From Deltaproteobacteria bacterium (GTDB taxonomy: Bacteria > Myxococcota_A > Polyangia > DRWM01 > JAAZOP01): 63,879 bases of DNA. Positions 46,155 through 53,979 of the stretch are shown in pieces. The DNA lies in NCBI GenBank assembly GCA_016218815.1, contig JACRCX010000009.1:1-63879 (forward strand). Reading direction: 5' to 3'. The notes under the pieces were generated by a model. That model worked only from the letters and a program-made list of their open reading frames with translations. It had not been told where the DNA came from and made no database searches. The position numbers and the translations under genes are program-made. The first letter of the stretch is position 1. The number at the start of each line of letters is the position of its first letter.

Positions 46155-47184
46155 GGACAAGGCTTTGACGGGGACGACCGGTGGCGAAGAACCAAGAACC
46201 AAGAACCCACCACCCCCGCCGTCGAGGCGGTCCTTCCTCACACACCTGGCCGGCCTGGGCGCCGGGCTCGCGGGCGTCGGTGCGACGGGCCTCCTGTTCC
46301 ACCAGGCCGAGGCCGACGAAGTGCGGCCGGAGGCGTCCGGCGAGGCGCGGACGTTCGACACGAGGGTCCCGGCGGACGCCGCGGCGCCCGTGCTCGTGAC
46401 CGTGAAGGGCGGCGAGCGGGCCGAGGCGGTCCGGCGCGCGGTCGAGGAGCTGGGCGGAATCGGTCGCTTCGTCAAGCCCGGCGAGACCGTGCTCGTCAAG
46501 CCGAACGTCGGCTGGGATCGCCTGCCCGTCCACGGCGCGAACACCGATCCCCAGGTCGTCGCCGCCGTCGTCGAGCTGTGCCGGGGGGCGGGCGCTGCGA
46601 ACGTGGTCGTGACCGACGTGTCGTGCAACGACGCCCGCCGCTCGTTCGATCGCAGCGGCATCTGGCGCGCGGCCGAGGACGCGGGGGCCGAAGTCCTGCT
46701 GCCCACCGACGGCGACTTCGAAGAGGTCGACCTGGGAGGGATCCTCGGCGTCTGGAAGATACTCAAGCACGTCGCGGCCGCGCAGCGCATCATCAACGTC
46801 CCGGTCGCCAAACACCACGGCACGGCCCGGCTCACCGCCGGCATGAAGAACTGGTACGGCGTCCTGGACGACGAACGACGCCCGCGCCTGCACCGCGAGA
46901 TCGATCAGGGCATCGCCGACCTCGCCGTCGCGTTCCGCCCCACCCTGACGATCGTCGACGCCACGCGCGTCATGCTGCGCAACGGGCCACAGGGCGGCGG
47001 ACTGTCCGACGTCGAAGAGCGCGACCTGCTCGGCGCCTCCACCGACCCCGTCGCCATCGATGCCTGGGCCGCCGGTCTCCTCGGCCGCACCGTCGAGGAC
47101 GTCCCGTACATCACCCTCGCCCAGGTCGCCGGTCTCGGCACCGCGACCGTCGCGGACGGCGCCAAGAGGGAAATCGAACTGTAG
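46141..47184 (+). CDS. Tat-exported DUF362 protein
   Basis: After a ~28-residue repetitive N-terminus, a twin-arginine signal PSRRSFLTHLAGLGAGLAGV is followed by the DUF362 domain (GETVLVKPNVGWDRLP, AQRIINVPVAKHHGTARLTA, KNWYGVLDD). DUF362 proteins often occur with iron-sulfur partners; their reaction is not established. 347 residues. The ATG overlaps the previous gene by 14 nt. Codons 17-23 are written by 2.7 GAACCAA heptamers (46189-46209), another place where unit loss would shift the frame before the signal peptide. The next gene encodes an iron-sulfur membrane protein 12 nt later. Confidence 0.82.
   Translation: MNTDKDKALTGTTGGEEPRTKNPPPPPSRRSFLTHLAGLGAGLAGVGATGLLFHQAEADEVRPEASGEARTFDTRVPADAAAPVLVTVKGGERAEAVRRAVEELGGIGRFVKPGETVLVKPNVGWDRLPVHGANTDPQVVAAVVELCRGAGAANVVVTDVSCNDARRSFDRSGIWRAAEDAGAEVLLPTDGDFEEVDLGGILGVWKILKHVAAAQRIINVPVAKHHGTARLTAGMKNWYGVLDDERRPRLHREIDQGIADLAVAFRPTLTIVDATRVMLRNGPQGGGLSDVEERDLLGASTDPVAIDAWAAGLLGRTVEDVPYITLAQVAGLGTATVADGAKREIEL
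46189..46209. repeat. (GAACCAA) heptamer tract near the DUF362 start
   Basis: Two perfect GAACCAA units plus GAACCCA in strict 7-bp register, translated in the region before the Tat motif. Confidence 0.9.
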
Positions 47185-47196
47185 GCTGCAACGCCG

Positions 47197-48921
47197 ATGA
47201 CGACGCCAGCCCCCAATCGGAAATGGAGCACCTGGGTCTGGGCCCGCCGCTCCGTCCAGATCCTGTCGTTGGGCACGTTCCTGTGGCTCGTGCTCGGTAC
47301 GGACCTCTCCCCCGCACGGCCCGGCGACGCCTCCGGCCTGCCCATGCCCGTCCGCGTCTTCTTCGAGCTCGATCCCTTCCTCGCCCTGTCCACCCTGCTC
47401 GGCACCGGCATCCTCTACAAGGGTCTCGTCCTCGCCCTCCTCACCGCCGCCGTGACCCTCGTCCTCGGACGCGTCTTCTGCGGCTGGCTCTGCCCCCTGG
47501 GCACGCTGCAGCACGCGGTCGCCTGGCTGCGCCGCAAGCTCCCCGCCGGCCGCCGCCGCGCCCGCAATACGTGGCATCCCGCGCAGCGCACGAAGTACGG
47601 CGTGCTGCTCGCCGCCCTCGGCGCCGCCCTCGCCGGCTCGTCCCTCGTCGCCCTGCTCGACCCGATCGCCATCGCCTTCCGCGGCCTCGCGCTCTCCGTC
47701 ATGCCCGCGGTCGGCCACGCCGCACGCCGGACGATGGACGCGCTGTACGCCGCCGACTACCCGCTGGCCTACGGCGGCGACGGCATCCGCTACCTCATCG
47801 CCCAGGGCTGGCTGCCGTACCGCGACGCCGTCTTCCAGTCCTCGCTGCTCATCGGCGGCCTGCTCCTCGCCGTGCTCGGCCTCTCGCTCTGGCGCCCCCG
47901 CTTCTTCTGCCGCTTCGCCTGCCCCCTGGGCGCGCTCCTCGGACTCTTCTCCCGCTTCTCCATCCTCTGGCTGCGCAAGGACCCCTCGCGCTGCAACGCC
48001 TGCCGCAAGTGCCTCGACCACTGCCAGGGCGCCGACGGCCCCGAAGACGGCGTCCCCTGGCGCAAGGCCGAATGCCACGTCTGCCTCAATTGTGTCGCCT
48101 CATGTCCCGAGAAGGCCCTGCAGTTCCAGTTCTCGGCTCGCGGTCTCCCGTCCCCCGATCCGAACCGCGCCCTTCAGGGCGCGGCCGCCGGTGAGGCGCA
48201 GCCGCGGGCTGAAGCCCGCGGTTCGGATGGGGAAGCCCGCTCCGCACCCGCGCCCGCCCCCCTCGTCACCATCGACACCCGCCGCCGCACCCTCGTCGCC
48301 GCCTTCGCCTCCGGCATCGTCGCCGTCCCCCTCCTGCGCACCTCGCCCCTCTTCGCCGGCGCGCCCGATCCGCTACGCATCCGCCCGCCCGGTGCTCGCC
48401 CCGAACGAGAGTTCCTCGCGCGCTGCGTGCGCTGCGGCGAGTGCATGAAGGTCTGTCCGACCAACGCCCTGCACCCCGCCGTCGGCGAGGCCGGCGTCGA
48501 GGGACTCTGGACCCCCGTCCTCGTCCCCCGCATCGGCGCCTGCCAGCCCGGCTGCACCCTCTGCGGCCAGGTCTGCCCCACCGGCGCCATCCGCCGCTTC
48601 ACCTCCGAACGCAAGCTCGGCGCCGACGGTCACCCACCGCTGCGCATCGGCACCGCGAAGCTCGACCGCGGAAGCTGCATCCCCTGGGCCACCGGCCAGA
48701 CGTGCACCGTGTGCGAGGAGTTCTGCCCGACCTCGCCCAAGGCCATCCGCCTCGATCCCGGCGAGACCCCCTCCGCCCCCCTGCTCCCCGTCGTCGTCCC
48801 CGAACGCTGCAACGGCTGCGGCGCCTGCGAGCACGTCTGCCCCCTCGCCCCCAGCCCCGCCATCGTCGTCACCGCCACCGGCGAGTCGCGCGCCGACGAG
48901 CACGACGTGCTGGGAAGGTAG
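47197..48921 (+). CDS. Fused NapH/NapG-like polyferredoxin with palindromic element at the joint
   Basis: Residues about 1-320 form a NapH/YccM-type membrane protein: five hydrophobic helices, the paired motifs FCGWLCPLG and FACPLG, then two cytoplasmic 4Fe-4S sites (CNACRKCLDHC, CHVCLNCVASC). Residues about 350-574 look like a NapG/MauM ferredoxin with its own TRRRTLVAAF signal-anchor and four further Cys groups (CVRCGECMKVC, CTLCGQVC, CTVCEEFC, CNGCGACEHVC). Between them, residues about 321-344 (SPDPNRALQG to RGSDGE) are encoded by a 71-bp double-hairpin palindrome. Two proteins normally separate are thus joined by a repeat. It should move electrons across the membrane, perhaps to the DUF362 protein encoded upstream (inference). 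Confidence 0.85.
   Translation: MTTPAPNRKWSTWVWARRSVQILSLGTFLWLVLGTDLSPARPGDASGLPMPVRVFFELDPFLALSTLLGTGILYKGLVLALLTAAVTLVLGRVFCGWLCPLGTLQHAVAWLRRKLPAGRRRARNTWHPAQRTKYGVLLAALGAALAGSSLVALLDPIAIAFRGLALSVMPAVGHAARRTMDALYAADYPLAYGGDGIRYLIAQGWLPYRDAVFQSSLLIGGLLLAVLGLSLWRPRFFCRFACPLGALLGLFSRFSILWLRKDPSRCNACRKCLDHCQGADGPEDGVPWRKAECHVCLNCVASCPEKALQFQFSARGLPSPDPNRALQGAAAGEAQPRAEARGSDGEARSAPAPAPLVTIDTRRRTLVAAFASGIVAVPLLRTSPLFAGAPDPLRIRPPGARPEREFLARCVRCGECMKVCPTNALHPAVGEAGVEGLWTPVLVPRIGACQPGCTLCGQVCPTGAIRRFTSERKLGADGHPPLRIGTAKLDRGSCIPWATGQTCTVCEEFCPTSPKAIRLDPGETPSAPLLPVVVPERCNGCGACEHVCPLAPSPAIVVTATGESRADEHDVLGR
48158..48228. repeat. 71-bp double-hairpin palindromic element inside a coding region
   Basis: Outer arms ATCCGAACCGCG/CGCGGTTCGGAT enclose two perfect palindromes, CCGCGCCC-TTCA-GGGCGCGG (48165-48184) and CCGCGGGC-TGAA-GCCCGCGG (48202-48221). 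It is read in frame through the iron-sulfur gene. A second copy lies at 52243-52309. Confidence 0.95.
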
Positions 48922-49003
48922 CCTGCCTGCGCCTCCGGGCTCCTCGTGGCGCCATGCCGTGACCCGCACCTCCGGACCAACAACTCGACCCGATCAACCC
49001 GCG

Positions 49004-49024
49004 AACAACCAATAACCAGTAACC
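49004..49024. repeat. Heptamer repeat between convergent genes
   Basis: AACAACC, AATAACC and AGTAACC in 7-bp register fill the gap before the rtcB stop codon, continuing degenerately into the coding end. Confidence 0.75.
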
Positions 49025-49026
49025 GC

Positions 49027-50481
49027 TCACCCTTTCGCCACGCCCAGCGGCTCGATCCTCGCCGCCCGCTCGCACAACCCCGCCCCCACCACCACGTCGA
49101 CGACCTCGTCGACGTCCTTGTACGCCTCCGGCATCTCCTCGACGACCGTCGCCCGCGAGGCCGCCCGCACGAGAATGCCGCGCGTCCCCAGCTCCGCCGC
49201 GATGTCCCGCCCCCGCGCCTGCCGCTTGGCCTGCGCGCGAGAGAGCAGCCGCCCCGCGCCGTGGCAGGTCGAGCCGAACGATTCGGCCATCGCCCCCGGC
49301 ATCCCGACCAGCACCCAGCTCGCTCGGCCCATGTCTCCGGGAACGAGCACCGGCTGCCCGACGCGCCGATACCGCGCCGGAATCTCGGGATGCCCCGCCG
49401 GGAACGCCCGCGTCGCCCCCTTGCGGTGCACGCACAGCCGCCGCGACGAGCCCCTCACGTGGTGCTCCTCCCACTTCGCGATGTTGTGCGCCACGTCGTA
49501 GACGGTGCGCGGCAACGCACCACCCTGCCCCGCGAAGACGGACCGGAACGCGCCGCGCACCTGGTGCGCGATGATCTGCCGGTTGGCGAACGCGAAGTTC
49601 GCCGCCGCCGCCATCCCCGCCAGGTAGGCCTCCGCCTCCGGCGTCCCCAGCGGCGCGCAGCAGAGCTGCCGGTCGGGAAGCGCGATCCCGTGCCTCGCCG
49701 CCGTCCGCCCCATCGTCCGCACCGCGTCGTCGCAAACCTGGTGGCCCAGACCCCGCGAGCCCGTGTGGATCGACACGACGAGCTGCCCGGCCCGCAACCC
49801 GAACGCCTCCGCCGCGTCCGCACGGAACACCTCGACGACCCGTCCCAGCTCCACGAAGTGATTGCCCGAGCCCAGCGACCCGAGCTGCGGCAACCCGCGC
49901 GCGTGCGCGCGCTCCGAAACCGCCGCCGGATCGGCCCCCGCGATGCGCCCGCCGCTCTCGATCGACTCGACGTCGGCGTCCGTCCCCAACCCCCGCTCCA
50001 CCGCCCAGCGCGCCCCGTCAACCAGACAACGGTCCAGCTCCTCGCGGTTGAGCTGCACCGCCTCGCCGTGGGACCCCAGACCGCTGGGCACCGCCTCGAA
50101 AATCCGCTCGAGCAGCGTCGCCAGGGCGGGTCGCACGTCGTCGGCCTCCAGCTCCGTCGCCAGCAGACGTACCCCGCAATTGATGTCGTAGCCGACGCCG
50201 CCCGGCGAGACCACGCCTCCCTCGGCGGGGTCGAACGCCGCCACGCCCCCGATCGGGAAGCCGTAGCCGAAATGGAAATCCGGCATCGCCAGCGCCCGCC
50301 CGACCAGCCCCGGCAGGTGCGCGACGTTCGCGAGCTGCTCCAGCGCCGTGCCTTCGCTGCCCTCGGCCGCCAGCAACCGCTCGGACGCGAAGACGAGCGC
50401 CTCGGCGCGCATGGCCCCGGTCTTCGGTATCACCCACCGGAACTCGTCGACCCGCCGGATCCCGAACCGCGTCTTGCCCAT
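49027..50481 (-). CDS. rtcB: RNA-splicing ligase RtcB
   Basis: The 484-residue protein carries the RtcB signature. Residues near the start include GYGFPIGGVAAF and the metal Cys in GGVGYDINCGVRL; the middle has SLGSGNHFVEL. The C-terminal guanylylated-His motif is GSTCHGAGRLLSRAQAK. RtcB joins 2',3'-cyclic phosphate or 3'-phosphate RNA ends to 5'-OH ends using GTP and Mn. GGAGGGGGT precedes the ATG. Its usual activator archease is encoded nearby as a fusion to FolK (51560-52630), separated by a MntA-HepT pair. Confidence 0.97.
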   Translation of the reverse strand: MGKTRFGIRRVDEFRWVIPKTGAMRAEALVFASERLLAAEGSEGTALEQLANVAHLPGLVGRALAMPDFHFGYGFPIGGVAAFDPAEGGVVSPGGVGYDINCGVRLLATELEADDVRPALATLLERIFEAVPSGLGSHGEAVQLNREELDRCLVDGARWAVERGLGTDADVESIESGGRIAGADPAAVSERAHARGLPQLGSLGSGNHFVELGRVVEVFRADAAEAFGLRAGQLVVSIHTGSRGLGHQVCDDAVRTMGRTAARHGIALPDRQLCCAPLGTPEAEAYLAGMAAAANFAFANRQIIAHQVRGAFRSVFAGQGGALPRTVYDVAHNIAKWEEHHVRGSSRRLCVHRKGATRAFPAGHPEIPARYRRVGQPVLVPGDMGRASWVLVGMPGAMAESFGSTCHGAGRLLSRAQAKRQARGRDIAAELGTRGILVRAASRATVVEEMPEAYKDVDEVVDVVVGAGLCERAARIEPLGVAKG

Positions 50482-50599
50482 TCGGACCCCCTCCGCCGCC
50501 GCGCCTCGGCCCGCGGCAGCATGAGGCTTCCTTGCGGTGCCGATCCCGGACTTGATTCGCGGGAGTCGGCGGGTCCCCGCGGGCCACCCAGCGCGACGC

Positions 50600-51031
50600 T
50601 CACTCCCGGTCCAGGTCGTACCGCCGCACGATTGCCGCCAGGAACTCCTCGACGTCGCCCAGTTCGTCGCGCGCGATGTCGAACACGCGCCGTGGGTCGA
50701 CGTCGAGGTAGCCGTGGACCAGGCGGTTGCGGAAGCCGGCCATGTTCTCCAGTCGCCGGCCGAGCGCGTCGTCGAGGACGTGTGCCTCGCGCAGCACGGT
50801 GAACACGTCCCGGTAGTCCCCGGGTCGCCGCAAGCCCTCCCGCGAGATGACGTGATGTCCGATGTCCAGGCAAGCCTCGATCACGATCTGCAGCTCCCGC
50901 TCGGCGGCGTGCTGCTGGACGATCGACGCGAGGAACTCGTCCAGCGCGAGGCGTTCCAGGCGCCGCAGCCGGGCCAGCTCGACGCGGATCGTCGCCATCC
51001 GCGCGGCAAGGATGCCGCGATCGACGGTCAC
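50600..51031 (-). CDS. hepT: HepT-type toxin (HEPN RNase)
   Basis: A helical HEPN domain of 143 residues with the catalytic RxxxxH motif in FRNRLVHGYLDV, as in HepT/DUF86 toxins that cleave RNA. GTG start overlaps the mntA stop (GTGA), so antitoxin and toxin are translationally coupled in the usual order. Activity is normally blocked by AMPylation or oligo-AMPylation by the partner MntA near the active site. Confidence 0.92.
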   Translation of the reverse strand: MTVDRGILAARMATIRVELARLRRLERLALDEFLASIVQQHAAERELQIVIEACLDIGHHVISREGLRRPGDYRDVFTVLREAHVLDDALGRRLENMAGFRNRLVHGYLDVDPRRVFDIARDELGDVEEFLAAIVRRYDLDRE

Positions 51032-51489
51032 CGGAGGCTCCGAGTCGCCGCCTGCCGGAACAGGTCGCGATCGTAGCGCTCCAGCATCGGCGCGAAGTCG
51101 AGATACTCCTTCAGCGTCCGTGCCTCGAAGTCGCGCGCCGACTCCGGCGAACGGGCCCACAACAGCCGTGCCTCCCGTAGGATGCCGTGGCGAAGGGCGA
51201 CCGGCAGGTGGTTCAGCGCCTGCACCGCGACCTCGTCGGTGCCGAGCACCTCCACCGCGCGGCCGGTCCACTCGAGCTGACAGTCCCACAGCCGGTCCGG
51301 ATCGACCCCGCGATTGACGAGCACGGCGAGGTCGACATCGCTGAGCGCATCGGCTTCGCCCCGGGCGCGCGATCCGAAAAGCCACATCGCATCCAGCCGC
51401 GGGTCGCCGGCCAGCGCTTCCACGAAGCGGGCCAGTCGTTGGTCCACGTCGGTCGGCACGGATCCACCGAGCTTGATCATGATGCTCAT
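51028..51489 (-). CDS. mntA: MntA-type nucleotidyltransferase antitoxin
   Basis: The 153-residue product has the minimal nucleotidyltransferase motif GSRARGEADALSDVDLAVL (GSx10DxD) at about residues 39-57, which binds ATP and transfers AMP to HepT. Start MSIMIKLGG is chosen over the later MIKLGG because a GGGCGGA site precedes it; confidence in the exact start is moderate. Together with hepT it forms a type VII toxin-antitoxin pair inserted between rtcB and the FolK-archease gene. Confidence 0.9.
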   Translation of the reverse strand: MSIMIKLGGSVPTDVDQRLARFVEALAGDPRLDAMWLFGSRARGEADALSDVDLAVLVNRGVDPDRLWDCQLEWTGRAVEVLGTDEVAVQALNHLPVALRHGILREARLLWARSPESARDFEARTLKEYLDFAPMLERYDRDLFRQAATRSLR

Positions 51490-51559
51490 GATGGTCCGCC
51501 CACGCGCCCTTGGCAAGGGAACGGCGCGGAATCGACTCCGGCGTCGGCTTGCCCCGGCG

Positions 51560-52630
51560 TCACAAGTCCAGCACCACGTGCGCCGTCCAGATTTCCGCCC
51601 GCCCCCGCCTCGCGCGGCGGCGGCACACGCGCAGGTCGTGGCGCGTGACCGCCTTCGGCACCAGGTCGGCCGGGAGGCCACGGCCGTGAAGACCCTGGCC
51701 GAACGCCGCCAGCCGCACGAAGCAACCGTCGGTCCGCACCGACACGCGTGCCGGCACCCACAGCTCCGCGTCGAGCCACACGAGCAGCTCCGCCAGCACG
51801 TTGGCCAACGCCTCCCCCCGGCCCGCCGCGTCAAGCCGCGACACGCAGCCGGGAAGCCGCAGCGTCACGTCGCGGCGCCCCTCCTCGCGTAGCCGGTCGC
51901 GCGGCACGATGGACCCGACCAGCCCGTGTGCCGCCTGCACGATCAGCTCCTCGAACGACGCCCCCTCCGCCCGCAACGCCATGTCGCCCCCGTAGTCGAG
52001 CCGCTCGGCCCGCACCGTCCGCGGCAGCACGAACGGGCCGCCGAGCAGCGCGGCGTCGGGACAGGCGGCCAACAGCTCCGATATCGTCCGCCCCAGCACC
52101 GGGTGCACCAGCCCGGGAACCAGGTCGCACAGCGGCTGCAACACGAAGCGCCGCTCCGCAATCCGCGGGTGCGGAACGTTCGGTCCCGCCGGTTCCCCCT
52201 CTGCGTCTCTGCGCGTCTGAAGTCCGGGACCACCTCCGACAACCGAACCGCACCCTTCAGGGCGCGGCTCGAGCGGAAGGGCAGCCGCGGGCTCAAGCCC
52301 GCGGTTCGGATCGGGAAGCACACCCCCCACCACCAGCAGCAGATCGATATCGATCACCCGCGCCGTCCAGCGCTCGCCCGCCCGCTCCCGCCCCATCGCC
52401 TGCTCGACCCGGTGCGCGGTCTCCAGCAGCAACGCCGGGTCAAGCCACGTCTCGACCTCCACCACCGCGTTGACGTAGTCCGGCTGCGGCGGACCGTGCG
52501 GCGCGGAGACGTACCCGGGAGAAAGCCGCAGCACCCGCACGCCCGCCGAACGGTCCAGCCGCTCGACCGCCTGCACGAGCTGCGACGCGGGGTCTCCAAG
52601 ATTCGCGCCGAGGCCGAGCCACGCGATCAG
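51560..52630 (-). CDS. FolK (HPPK)-archease fusion protein, probable CTG start
   Basis: Residues 1-~195 are 6-hydroxymethyl-7,8-dihydropterin pyrophosphokinase: AWLGLGANLGDP at the very start, QPDYVNAVVEVET, WTARVIDIDLLL and VPHPRIAERRFVL. Residues ~205-356 match archease, the activator of RtcB: GGDMALRAEGASFEELIVQA, RLDAAGRGEALANVLAELLV, PKAVTRHDLRV and the terminal AHVVLDL. The usual HTAD motif appears as YGGD, keeping Asp but not His. No ATG/GTG/TTG precedes the GLGANLGD segment; a CTG with GGGGAGGA six nt upstream overlaps the TGA of the previous gene and is the likely start. A double-hairpin element encodes about residues 108-130, in the loop before VPHPR. FolK makes folate precursors; fusion to archease is unexpected. 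Confidence 0.85.
   Translation of the reverse strand: MIAWLGLGANLGDPASQLVQAVERLDRSAGVRVLRLSPGYVSAPHGPPQPDYVNAVVEVETWLDPALLLETAHRVEQAMGRERAGERWTARVIDIDLLLVVGGVLPDPNRGLEPAAALPLEPRPEGCGSVVGGGPGLQTRRDAEGEPAGPNVPHPRIAERRFVLQPLCDLVPGLVHPVLGRTISELLAACPDAALLGGPFVLPRTVRAERLDYGGDMALRAEGASFEELIVQAAHGLVGSIVPRDRLREEGRRDVTLRLPGCVSRLDAAGRGEALANVLAELLVWLDAELWVPARVSVRTDGCFVRLAAFGQGLHGRGLPADLVPKAVTRHDLRVCRRRARRGRAEIWTAHVVLDL
52196..52219. repeat. CTCTGCGTCT-type repeat inside the FolK loop
   Basis: Direct units CCTCTGCGT, CTCTGCG and CGTCTGA are in the same loop insertion as the palindromic element. They are similar to the CGCTGAGACG tract at 59703-59748. Confidence 0.55.
52243..52309. repeat. ~67-bp double-hairpin palindromic element inside folK
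   Basis: CCGCACCC-TTCA-GGGCGCGG (one mismatch) and CCGCGGGC-TCAA-GCCCGCGG lie between CCGAACCG/CGGTTCGG arms. Most positions match the element at 48158-48228, including the flanking GGGAAGC, and it is again in frame with its host gene. Confidence 0.93.
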
Positions 52631-53961
52631 GGTTCGTCCTCCCCGGTCGGCGCCGCCTCGGGGACCGCGGCCTCCGGCTCCGGCGCCACCGCCGCTTCGA
52701 CCGCCGCCGGCGGCGTCGCGCGCGCCACGTCGGCCTCCCCCGTCTCCGCCTCGCGATCGTCGGCCACCGGCGACGGCAGCGGCGCCGCCGGACCGTGATC
52801 CTCGCGATCCCCGACGAAGATCTTCCGGCGCTTCTCGAGCAGGTCCTCGAAGTCCAGCGCCGCCGTCCGCACGGCCTGCACGATGCGGTTCACGCGCGAG
52901 GGGCGGCCGACCCGGTCGCGCAGCAGGATGTCGAACGGCCGGCGGGCCAGGCGGACCTTCGCCGCCTCGCCCTTCGGGGCCTGCGCGGGATCGTAGGCGT
53001 AGACATAGGAACAGTACATCGACGCGTAGTGCAGCATCTTCGCCTCGGCCACGACCTGCTCGCGCCGGCGCGCGTCGGCCCGCTCCCGGCGCTCGCGCTC
53101 ACGCCGCTCCTCCCACTCCTGGCGCTCGCGGACCTGGCGCTCGCGCCGCTCCTTGCGCTCGAGATACGCCCGGTGCCGCGCGTCGAGGATCTCCCGGTGC
53201 CGCTGGTCGAGCGGCTCGAAGAGGCCCTGGAGGCGGGTTCGCATCTCCTTGGGCAGCAGCAGCTCGCGGAAGGCCTCGACCACCTTGCGGCGGGCGTTCG
53301 AGACGACGGCGAGCAGCTCCTTGGGGGCGTCGACGCCGACCTCGGCGAGCGCGGCGCGGAGGCCGAGGATGAGACCGTCGACGTGGGCGTAGCTCTCGCG
53401 GGCGACCGCCTCCCGCTGCTTGTACTTCGTCGCCAGGTCGCGGCGCGCCTCGTCGTAGCGCGCCATCGCCTCGTGCGCCTTCCCGGGATCCGCCCCGGCC
53501 TCCAGCAGGCGCTGGACGAGGTCGCGCGCGGCGATCACCGCGTCGGCCTTCTCGCGTCCCTTCGCCAGCGGGTCGTACGCCGCCACGGCAACGATGAACT
53601 CCTGGACCGCGGCCGGCAGCGCCATCGTGTGCGCGACCCGCGCCTCGTGCTGCTCCTCCCGCCGCCGGCCCAGTTCGCGCCGCCGCTCCTGCGCGCCCCG
53701 GCCCAGGTCGTCGACCTCCCGCTGCAGCGCCCGCGCCGGACCCCGCGCGATGCGCCCCATCCGCAGGTCGTGCTGGATGCGATCGCGCAAAGCCCCCGCC
53801 TCGCGCAGCGCGTCGGCCACGGCCTGCGGCGCCGCGTCCTGGCCCAGCGCCACGGCCCGCGCCCGGAGCTCGTCCAGCGTCGCGCGCAGGCCTTGCACGG
53901 TCTCGGCCTGCAGCGCGGCCAGCGCGGCGGGGTCGGGAGCGGTGGGAAGGCGGGAAGACAT
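52627..53961 (-). CDS. Charged coiled-coil protein of unknown function
   Basis: The 444-residue product is dominated by long Arg/Glu-rich heptad stretches, e.g. ERKERRERQVRERQEWEERR at about residue 270, preceded by Ala/Leu/Arg helices. A compact segment near residue 320 (MLHYASMYCSYVYAYDP) and ARRPFDILLRDRVGR look conserved. The last ~60 residues are Ala/Glu/Pro-rich. No signal peptide or membrane segment; likely cytoplasmic. The stop overlaps the folK-archease CTG start, so it leads that operon. No Shine-Dalgarno is visible. Family not recognised. Confidence 0.6.
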   Translation of the reverse strand: MSSRLPTAPDPAALAALQAETVQGLRATLDELRARAVALGQDAAPQAVADALREAGALRDRIQHDLRMGRIARGPARALQREVDDLGRGAQERRRELGRRREEQHEARVAHTMALPAAVQEFIVAVAAYDPLAKGREKADAVIAARDLVQRLLEAGADPGKAHEAMARYDEARRDLATKYKQREAVARESYAHVDGLILGLRAALAEVGVDAPKELLAVVSNARRKVVEAFRELLLPKEMRTRLQGLFEPLDQRHREILDARHRAYLERKERRERQVRERQEWEERRERERRERADARRREQVVAEAKMLHYASMYCSYVYAYDPAQAPKGEAAKVRLARRPFDILLRDRVGRPSRVNRIVQAVRTAALDFEDLLEKRRKIFVGDREDHGPAAPLPSPVADDREAETGEADVARATPPAAVEAAVAPEPEAAVPEAAPTGEDEP

Positions 53962-53979
53962 GGGGAAGTTATGAGTTTT

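Noticed and set aside
50600..51489. Defence island or prophage
   Set aside because: Only the MntA-HepT pair is present; no integrase, phage or other defence genes flank it.
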